This document shows positions 1 through 5,044 of a stretch of DNA of 12,802 nucleotides, in pieces. Position numbers and translations under genes: made by a program. Origin of the DNA: Clostridia bacterium (GTDB lineage Bacteria; Bacillota; Clostridia; Oscillospirales; QAMX01); NCBI GenBank assembly GCA_017547975.1, contig JAFYNU010000509.1:1-12802 (forward strand), given 5' to 3'. Each line of letters starts with the position of its first letter. Position 1 is the first letter of the stretch. Below the pieces are notes generated by a model. That model saw only the letters and a list, made by a program, of their open reading frames with translations. It made no database searches and was not told the DNA's origin.

Positions 1-215
1 AATGCTTCAAAATCAAGAAATTCCGGCAGGGTCATATTGAATGCCAAAGCAATTTTATGCAAGGTCTTTACCCGTGGATTTCTCGTTAGTCCGCGGACGA
101 TGTTATCCAAAGTAGACTGCTTTACGTTACTCATCGTAGCAAGCTTGTTAATTGTAAAACCACGCGCTTTGCATAGCTCACGGATTCGTGTTACATAAAG
201 TTCGTAATACTCCAT
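1..215 (-). CDS. XRE-family helix-turn-helix transcriptional regulator (N-terminal part; runs off the window)
   Basis: The reverse strand encodes an N-terminus beginning MEYYELYVTRIRELCKARGF, followed by TINKLATMSNVKQSTLDNIV and a stretch reading TLHKIALAFNMTLPEFLDFE. This is the Cro/C1 (XRE) helix-turn-helix pattern: first helix at about residues 4-17, the HTH pair at about 22-42 with the typical 'S..TL..I..G' recognition helix, then the 'P...TL.KIA.A....L.EFL' closing helices. Only 71 codons are inside the window, so any C-terminal domain is unseen. The ATG at 215 is preceded by a GGGTGG-type ribosome binding site about 5 bases upstream. It is divergent from the gene starting at 357, and the gap contains two palindromic operators, so it very probably regulates itself and that neighbour. 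Family assignment is firm; its ligand and targets are unknown. Confidence 0.88.
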   Translation of the reverse strand, partial: MEYYELYVTRIRELCKARGFTINKLATMSNVKQSTLDNIVRGLTRNPRVKTLHKIALAFNMTLPEFLDFEA

Positions 216-235
216 ATATACCACCCATTTGTTAT

Positions 236-257
236 GATTACCCATATTCGGGTTGAT
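236..257. promoter_or_regulatory. Operator copy 1 (GATTACCC-N6-GGGTTGAT)
   Basis: This 22-bp element matches a second copy at 284-305 in both flanks, and its core (CCCATATTCGGG, 241-252) matches the reverse complement of the second core at 11 of 12 positions. Each copy is therefore a near-palindrome, as expected for a site bound by an HTH dimer. It sits just downstream of the candidate -10 box of the XRE gene, about where its transcript should start, so binding here would repress the regulator's own gene. An outer inverted repeat, TTATGATTA/TAATCATAA at 232-240 and 259-267, surrounds it. Assignment to the XRE protein is inference from position. Confidence 0.68.
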
Positions 258-260
258 ATA

Positions 261-269
261 ATCATAACA
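261..269 (-). promoter_or_regulatory. Candidate extended -10 promoter of the XRE regulator
   Basis: On the reverse strand TGTTATGAT matches the extended -10 pattern TGnTATAAT with one mismatch. No good -35 box is present at 17 bp, where operator copy 2 lies instead. The predicted start is near 254, giving a leader of about 40 bases. Overlap with the operators supports autoregulation. The exact -10 is uncertain, because another AT-rich hexamer lies next to it. Confidence 0.4.
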
Positions 270-283
270 ACAAAAAGAGGTGC

Positions 284-305
284 GATTACCCGAATACGGG
301 TTGAT
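284..305. promoter_or_regulatory. Operator copy 2 (GATTACCC-N6-GGGTTGAT)
   Basis: Second copy of the same element, with core CCCGAATACGGG at 289-300. The centres of the two copies are 48 bp apart. This copy runs into the TTGATT -35 box (301-306) of the plus-strand promoter, and also covers the expected -35 region of the XRE promoter. Occupancy would be expected to shut off both divergent genes. Confidence 0.68.
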
Positions 306-330
306 TTTGCAAATATAGTTGTGGTATAAT
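301..330 (+). promoter_or_regulatory. Sigma-A-type promoter of the 146-residue protein gene
   Basis: TTGATT at 301-306 is followed after 18 bp by a perfect TATAAT at 325-330, with a TG at 322-323 that makes it an extended -10. The -35 box is partly embedded in operator copy 2. The predicted start is near 337, about 20 bases before the first codon. Confidence 0.75.
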
Positions 331-356
331 GAGGTTAACGGAATAAGGGTAAAAGG

Positions 357-797
357 ATGTGGGGTGTTTCTGTGTTACGCTACGTAAATCACCGTTTTAT
401 TGGCAGAGGAGTTTCCTTTCAAATTCCTGACGGCTACTTTATAGACCTGGTACCCGGGATTGAAATTGATAATGGTGTCAGGCTTTTGTCTCCGGATGAA
501 TCTTTTTCCGTAGAACTGCGGGTGGAAGAGGACTGCGAAGGTGCCGTAAAGGAATTGTCGTCGGTCCTCAACGATTTAGAACCGGTTGAAATTTGCTCGG
601 TTGGACCAATTGCGATAAATGAATTGTCCGGCTATCATGCTACCTATCGTTGCTTGCGTCATCAATATTATGAAGCATGGTTCGATGTGGATGAGACCAT
701 AGCGCTGTCATTGGTTGTGGAAACCCAGGGTGATATTATGGATATTGATGTTGCTACTATTGTTGCCGTTGTTGATCCAAGGTTGGAACCAAAATAA
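357..797 (+). CDS. Hypothetical protein, 146 residues, paired with the XRE regulator
   Basis: I do not recognise this protein with confidence. It has no signal peptide, membrane helix or cysteine cluster and is acidic, with alternating hydrophobic strands typical of a beta-rich fold. The segment GVSFQIPDGYFIDLVPGIEI (residues 18-37), followed by 'RLLSPDESFSVELRV', has the 'F.IP.GY....S..V.L.V' rhythm seen in PsbP/DcrB-like small domains; this is a weak resemblance only. The ATG at 357 is used because AAGGG lies 7 bases upstream; a GTG at 372 preceded by GGGG is a possible alternative start. Codons are visibly AT-richer than in the genes from 869 onward, which suggests different ancestry from the rest of the window. 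The divergent XRE gene and the shared operators suggest that the two form a functional unit. The gene ends just before a strong bidirectional hairpin. Confidence 0.72.
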   Translation: MWGVSVLRYVNHRFIGRGVSFQIPDGYFIDLVPGIEIDNGVRLLSPDESFSVELRVEEDCEGAVKELSSVLNDLEPVEICSVGPIAINELSGYHATYRCLRHQYYEAWFDVDETIALSLVVETQGDIMDIDVATIVAVVDPRLEPK

Positions 798-806
798 TAT
801 CTACAC

Positions 807-843
807 ATAAGCCCCCGATGGGTTTTAACCATCGGGGGCTTAT
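807..843. terminator. Bidirectional terminator between the 146-residue protein gene and the TIR gene
   Basis: A perfect 15-bp stem (807-821 with 829-843, including CCCCCGATGG/CCATCGGGGG) closes on a 7-base loop. It lies between two converging genes that end at 797 and 869. Neither side has a long uninterrupted U run; the plus side reads TTATAT and then a tandem 9-bp repeat GGCTTATAT (837-845, 846-854). The stem is strong enough to act in both directions. Confidence 0.8.
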
Positions 844-868
844 ATGGCTTATATGTAGGAGACAGGAA

Positions 869-3800
869 TTATTCCAGTCCGTATTTGGCCTTTTGTTCTT
901 CGGTGAGGGTGTTTTCACCAAGAATTGTTTTGGCTTTTTCTATCAGATCCTGGGTGGTGTAGCGGGGATAACTGCACAATACGTAGCCTTCGGTGGTACC
1001 CACCGAAACGAAGAAGCGGTCGGTAGCCTGGTCGTAATGGAGGTATTGCCGCAGGTAGGTGTAGGGGGACCAGCTTTCGGTATCCACCAGGGTGCAGATA
1101 TCGTCGGCGGTGACCAAGAGTCCCTTGTCGGTGAATTGCCAGGAAATCTCGGTGTAACTGCTCAGCCCGGAGGAGTAGGCATAAATCTCCGACCAATTGA
1201 CAACCCTGCCGGTAAGATCGTAGCGATACAGGGAGGTGTCTTCATAAAGCACCAGAAGGTGCTTGCTTTCGGGATCAAATTGGAGAGAAAGGGGCGTCTT
1301 TTTGTCGGTGCCGATGACACAGACCACACTGCCGTCGGATTTGCGGAGTTGAATACCGTCGGTACCCACAATGGCAAGGTACTTCCCGTCCGGGGAAAAG
1401 TGCAGGGGGGGAAGCTCGCCATAGCTTCCGTGTAAAAGATCGTCCAAAACGTTACCTTCACCGGTGGCAAGGTCCAGGAGCTGGGTTTTGGAAATGGTGT
1501 TATAGGAACTGTCGTATTCCTTGGTGGTGAAAAGAAGCTTCTTCCCGGCGGCATCCGGGGTGAAGGTCAGACCGAAGTACTCGTTGATGCCACAGGTGAA
1601 AAGGGGGAGAAGCTGATGTTCGCCGGTGGCAAGATCCAACTGGACCATGTCGTAGGACATGGTGTCCCCCATGTTCACAAGGATGTTTTCTCCTTCGCCG
1701 GTGGTTTCGATGGATCTCGATTCCGTCACGTAAACCAGCCGGTCGCCCTGCAGGAAAAGGGCATCCTTGTTGATGGAAACGTGGTTGAAGCCCTCGGCCG
1801 CTTCGGCGGGCAGGGGGAACTCTTCGGTGGTGTCGGCCGCAAGGTCCACCAGCACCAACCGGGCATTTTCCGGATCAATTACCGCCAGGGTGTGACCGTC
1901 GGCGGTGAAACCAAGAACCTTGTGACCGGCGGATTCGTCAATCTCCAACGTCTGTACAAAGGTACGTTCCTTCATGTTGTAGCAGGTATAAAGGTTTTTG
2001 TAAGCTGCTTTGATGACCAGGTAGTCCTCCGATAGAGCCGCAACCCCATTGGGATAATCCATGACCACGTTCTGGTCGAAGGATTCCCAGGAATCATCCT
2101 TGACCGCCTGGAAAAGAAGAACCTGGTTGGAATTGTGGATGCGGACAAAGAAGCCCCCGTTGCTGTGCCCTTCAATGACTCCGGCGGGGAAGTAGGACAG
2201 GGCACTGACCGATTCGCCCCCAAGCTTGTGGGCGCAGTAGCTGCCGTTGTTCAAGATCCAGCTGAGGTAATCCGGCTTGGTTTCGGTGGCAACCGCACTG
2301 TCGGGAAGCTCCAACCAGAGCAAAAGCTCCCCGGTGGCAAGGTCAAAAATGGGGCACACGTTAGCAAAGGTGGCACATACCACCGGACGGGTGCTGCCGT
2401 CCGCCATGGGGTAGTCGAGCAGGGTCAGACTATGATGATAAAGCACCAGGTAGAATTCAAAACTGTTTTCCCATTTGATTTTTGCGGTGATCGGATCCAT
2501 GCAGAAAACATCGGTTTGAGCCTTTTGCAGGGTGGAAAAACCGTAGGAGGTCATACTGCTGGAATAATTTCCGCTTTCCCGCCGCCCGGCGCCGATGAGA
2601 AGATCGTCCTGGGTGAAAATCAGGTCGTAAAACCGGTTCATGACCAGCTCGGAGCAAACGGTGGTATCTGTCCGCAGGTCGTAGATGAGAAGCTGTTCCT
2701 GACCGTAGGTATCGCTGTAGGTCAGGGCTATGTAATTCCCGGTGGGGGAGATGGCCAGGGGATTGATGGTGGGGAATCCCTCAAGCATATCCTCCGGCAG
2801 GGAAACGGTGTGCAAAGATTCACCGGTGGCGGCGTCCAGAATGGTGATGGGCCGATCCTTGTTATAGCCGGTAAGGATGCGGCTTTGATCCGGGAAGAGA
2901 AGCAAATCGTTTCCGTAGACGGCTGTATTTTCCCAAAGCAGGTCGCCGGTTAAGTAGTCATAGCAATACACACCGTCGAAGTCGCCTGCCAGGAAACGGT
3001 GGTTGGGAAGCGCCAAAAGCGAACTGAATTCCAAATCACTTTTGATGGTGAAGCTGTTGGTCAGGGCGTAGGTGACGGTATTCCAAACGTAAATCTTGGA
3101 ATGCTCGTCCCAACTTACCAGAATATCTCCCTCGGGGGAGGTAAAATAGCCGCTGACGGTGCCCCCGTGGGTGAAGGCGTTGGTGGCCAGAATTTCGGCG
3201 GTGCTGCCGTAGGCATTGATGGCCCGGCCCAGGGCAAATTCCGCTTCGGCGGTCCAGGGACGTTCATCTTCTTTGGGAAGGGCTTCCAGCGCCAGATTGA
3301 TGGCGGTAAGCCGGTCCCCGTCCTCCAGAAGCTCCATGGATTCGCTGGCCAGGAAGACCGACTGATTCCGAAGGGAATCTTCGTAATTCTTCTGGATTTC
3401 CCGGGCGGTCAAGAAGAAGTAGACCGAAAGCAGAGATGCGGCAATCAGGGAAGCAGAAAGAATCAGACTACGGCGGCGGGCTTTGTATTGCCGTTCCCGT
3501 TGCCGCAAATCGTCGTAACGGCATCCCAAAATGGCGGAAGCCAGGCGGGGAAGCTCGATTTCCCGGGCTTTTCGCAGGGGCATCCGGTAATCGCAGGAAA
3601 GGGGTTCCCGGCCTGTACGAAGGACTTCGGGAACCGATTCCCCCGGCTCCCCTTCCACAAGCACGGTCAACACCCGCTCAATGGGGTGTTCCTGCAGAAA
3701 CAGGGCAATCTCCCGCTGACACCAGGTGGATTCCATCAGTCGGGGAGAGCAGATGACAATCAAAAAATCGGAATTGTGCAGGGCTTCCTCAATATCGTCC

Positions 3801-3988
3801 CCCAGATTGGTGGAAAGGGGAAGTTCTTCTTTGTCGCGGAAGATGCGGCCGATCTTTTCAATGCCGGTGGATTTGCGGATGGCTTTGGGAATATGATAAC
3901 GTTCCAGCTGCCGCTGAATGTGCCCGGCCACGGTGGCATCGGGCTCGGTGTGGCGGTAGGAAATGAAGGCGGTGAAATGAGTGGACAT
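869..3988 (-). CDS. TIR domain - transmembrane helix - WD40-like beta-propeller protein, 1039 residues
   Basis: Residues 1-165 are a bacterial TIR domain. They contain FISYRH (8-13), the RIFRDKEELP loop (49-58), LIVICSPRLMESTWC (76-90) and the WCxxE glutamate at 93, the residue needed for NAD+ cleavage in active TIR domains. The end of the domain (ILGCRYDDLRQRE) fits a TIR clade common in Clostridia. A basic stretch (KARRR, 169-173) precedes one hydrophobic helix at about 174-194, then a helical segment with DGDRLTAINLALEALP (223-238). From about 265 to 1010 come repeated WD40-like strands such as SPEGDILVSW, SPTGNYIALTY and SPDGKYLAIVG, with 'D..TGE' turns; roughly 12-14 blades, possibly two propellers. 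The C-terminus (DLIEKAKTILGENTLTEEQ) resembles the tail found after bacterial WD40 propellers. Positive-inside topology places TIR in the cytoplasm and the propeller outside. Neither a Thoeris partner (ThsA) nor a NACHT/STAND ATPase is nearby. A signalling or abortive-infection role is plausible but unproven. Confidence 0.9.
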   Translation of the reverse strand: MSTHFTAFISYRHTEPDATVAGHIQRQLERYHIPKAIRKSTGIEKIGRIFRDKEELPLSTNLGDDIEEALHNSDFLIVICSPRLMESTWCQREIALFLQEHPIERVLTVLVEGEPGESVPEVLRTGREPLSCDYRMPLRKAREIELPRLASAILGCRYDDLRQRERQYKARRRSLILSASLIAASLLSVYFFLTAREIQKNYEDSLRNQSVFLASESMELLEDGDRLTAINLALEALPKEDERPWTAEAEFALGRAINAYGSTAEILATNAFTHGGTVSGYFTSPEGDILVSWDEHSKIYVWNTVTYALTNSFTIKSDLEFSSLLALPNHRFLAGDFDGVYCYDYLTGDLLWENTAVYGNDLLLFPDQSRILTGYNKDRPITILDAATGESLHTVSLPEDMLEGFPTINPLAISPTGNYIALTYSDTYGQEQLLIYDLRTDTTVCSELVMNRFYDLIFTQDDLLIGAGRRESGNYSSSMTSYGFSTLQKAQTDVFCMDPITAKIKWENSFEFYLVLYHHSLTLLDYPMADGSTRPVVCATFANVCPIFDLATGELLLWLELPDSAVATETKPDYLSWILNNGSYCAHKLGGESVSALSYFPAGVIEGHSNGGFFVRIHNSNQVLLFQAVKDDSWESFDQNVVMDYPNGVAALSEDYLVIKAAYKNLYTCYNMKERTFVQTLEIDESAGHKVLGFTADGHTLAVIDPENARLVLVDLAADTTEEFPLPAEAAEGFNHVSINKDALFLQGDRLVYVTESRSIETTGEGENILVNMGDTMSYDMVQLDLATGEHQLLPLFTCGINEYFGLTFTPDAAGKKLLFTTKEYDSSYNTISKTQLLDLATGEGNVLDDLLHGSYGELPPLHFSPDGKYLAIVGTDGIQLRKSDGSVVCVIGTDKKTPLSLQFDPESKHLLVLYEDTSLYRYDLTGRVVNWSEIYAYSSGLSSYTEISWQFTDKGLLVTADDICTLVDTESWSPYTYLRQYLHYDQATDRFFVSVGTTEGYVLCSYPRYTTQDLIEKAKTILGENTLTEEQKAKYGLE

Positions 3989-4040
3989 AAAAAATCCCCC
4001 GATTTTTGATATGTCTTCAGTATATCAAAAATCAGGGGGA
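3989..4040 (-). terminator. Terminator-like hairpin with U6 tail at the TIR gene start, containing its ribosome binding site
   Basis: Arms at 3995-4012 and 4022-4040 pair over 18 bp with a single bulged A (4034) and a 9-base loop; the base of the stem is five G:C pairs. Read on the minus strand it is followed at once by six U (3994 to 3989) and then the ATG at 3988. This fits an intrinsic terminator for the AraC gene, which ends at 4107. The GGGGG in the downstream arm, 7 bases before the ATG, is also the only good ribosome binding site for the TIR gene, so in read-through RNA that site would be paired. Confidence 0.7.
4019..4027 (-). promoter_or_regulatory. Candidate extended -10 promoter for the TIR gene, embedded in the hairpin
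   Basis: On the minus strand TGATATACT matches TGnTATAAT with one mismatch. The expected start is near 4012-4014, at the edge of the loop. A transcript from here would carry only the downstream arm, leaving the GGGGG ribosome binding site unpaired, with a leader of about 25 bases. No convincing -35 box is visible (TTCCTT at 17 bp), so this rests on the extended -10 alone. Confidence 0.42.
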
Positions 4041-4106
4041 AAAGGAAGGGGAAAACGAAGGAATTTGCATTTTGACCGAAAAAACGAGAATTGTCGGATG
4101 GACGTG

Positions 4107-4931
4107 TTACCGATGATATCGGTAGTCGGTGGGCCGCTGACCGCTCCACCGATGGAAGGCGGCGGAAAAATGGTTGGCATCGATGAAACCGACCTGCCGG
4201 GCAATCTCTGCAACCGATAGGGTCGTGTCCAAAAGCAAGGTCACCGCTTTTTGCAAACGGACCTCCAGAAGATAACGGTGAAGCGGTTTCCCGGTACGGC
4301 TTTTCACCAGGGTACTGACGTAGCCGGGGTGATAACCTAAGGCGGCCCCGATGTGGGTGTTTTTTAGGGGTTTGGCGTAATTCGCATGGATAAAGCTTAA
4401 AATGCGGTCTGAATTCTGCACGGAAGACTGTCCCGAAGAAGCGTATCGGTTGATTTTGTAAAGAAGGGCCGCCAGCAGGGCGGAAGAACGTTGCCGAAAC
4501 AGCAGATCCCGGTGGACGTATTCGCTATGAATCGCATGAAACTCAAATTCCAAAGCCTGCATGTGCTCCAAAAAGAAGGCGGAGTGAAAAGCGGTCAGCT
4601 CCTGGGGAACGGGGGTGGTGAGAAGCTCCCCCGGAAGGCGCAGATCGGATCGGGTAGGAGGCAGTACCTGTGTCAGGTTGCTGTAGCTTTGATCAAAGTC
4701 GAAGTTGAGGGTATAGAATCGCAGGGGATTATGGGGAGCGCTTTCCGGGAAATAAGGGACCCCGGGTTGGGAAAAGACCAGGGTGTTGGGTGACAATGGG
4801 AAGGATTGGCTCCCCGTGTGGTAGAATCCGGCTCCCTCCAACACAAAAAACAGGCGGTGATCCCGGCTGATGACGTAATACGGATTGGGAAGCGATTGGG
4901 TCAGATCGATATAACGAACGAAGGGTAACAT
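4107..4931 (-). CDS. AraC-family transcriptional regulator with N-terminal cupin-like sensor domain, 274 residues
   Basis: The C-terminal 100 residues form the double helix-turn-helix of the AraC/XylS family: HTH1 at about 192-213 (HIGAALGYHPGYVSTLVKSR) and HTH2 at about 240-261 (VAEIARQVGFIDANHFSAAF), followed by the usual 'F....G..P..YR' ending. Residues 1-100 carry a beta-rich arm (LFFVLEGAGFYHTGSQSFPL, then 'PNTLVFSQPGVPY') typical of the cupin-like effector domain that binds sugars. The ATG at 4931 has GGAG 5 bases upstream. The gene diverges from the GH106-like hydrolase gene at 5045, an arrangement typical of a local activator of glycan use. The ligand cannot be read from the sequence; a sugar released by the neighbouring enzyme is the natural guess. 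Transcription probably ends at the hairpin at 3989-4040. Confidence 0.92.
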   Translation of the reverse strand: MLPFVRYIDLTQSLPNPYYVISRDHRLFFVLEGAGFYHTGSQSFPLSPNTLVFSQPGVPYFPESAPHNPLRFYTLNFDFDQSYSNLTQVLPPTRSDLRLPGELLTTPVPQELTAFHSAFFLEHMQALEFEFHAIHSEYVHRDLLFRQRSSALLAALLYKINRYASSGQSSVQNSDRILSFIHANYAKPLKNTHIGAALGYHPGYVSTLVKSRTGKPLHRYLLEVRLQKAVTLLLDTTLSVAEIARQVGFIDANHFSAAFHRWSGQRPTDYRYHR

Positions 4932-4987
4932 ACTGTCTCCACGGAAAATCTTTGTTTTTGAAAGAAAATGGTTGAAATACTCTCTTT

Positions 4988-5016
4988 ATTATAAACGATG
5001 GATTTGATAAAATCAA
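4988..5016 (-). promoter_or_regulatory. Sigma-A-type promoter of the AraC-family gene
   Basis: On the minus strand TTGATT (5016-5011) is followed after exactly 17 bp by a perfect TATAAT (4993-4988). The predicted start is near 4981, giving a leader of about 50 bases. The -35 region overlaps the TTGAT-AAA-ATCAA palindrome at 5004-5016. Confidence 0.72.
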
Positions 5017-5030
5017 GCTATAAACGAAGG
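4990..5030. promoter_or_regulatory. Candidate regulator-binding repeats between the AraC and hydrolase genes
   Basis: TATAAACGA[T/A]GG occurs twice in direct orientation (4990-5001 and 5019-5030, 11 of 12 bases identical, 29 bp apart), with the palindrome TTGATAAAATCAA (5004-5016) between the copies. AraC-family proteins commonly bind pairs of direct repeats near the -35 of their targets. The repeats overlap the AraC -10 and the leader of the hydrolase gene. Assignment to the AraC protein is inferred from position. Confidence 0.4.
5005..5013 (+). promoter_or_regulatory. Candidate extended -10 promoter of the hydrolase gene
   Basis: TGATAAAAT matches TGnTATAAT with one mismatch, and no good -35 box is present (TTTATT at 17 bp), as is common for activator-dependent promoters. 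The predicted start is near 5020, about 25 bases before the ATG at 5045. Confidence 0.35.
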
Positions 5031-5044
5031 GAGAAGTGGGTTGT

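Noticed and set aside
837..854. Tandem 9-bp repeat GGCTTATAT x2 next to the terminator
   Set aside because: Only two units in a short intergenic stretch; probably chance or slippage, with no sign of function.
2135..2953. Long plus-strand open frame (272 codons) inside the TIR gene, with others at 2999-4009 and 818-1435
   Set aside because: They lie antisense to a well-supported coding sequence, are Gly/Val/Gln-rich in the pattern produced by reading GC-rich codons backwards, and have no ribosome binding sites or recognisable motifs.
869..3988. Thoeris, CBASS or another named multi-gene defence system
   Set aside because: The TIR gene has no ThsA, cyclase, STAND ATPase or other known partner beside it; neighbours are an AraC regulator and a glycoside hydrolase. 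Naming a system would go beyond the evidence.
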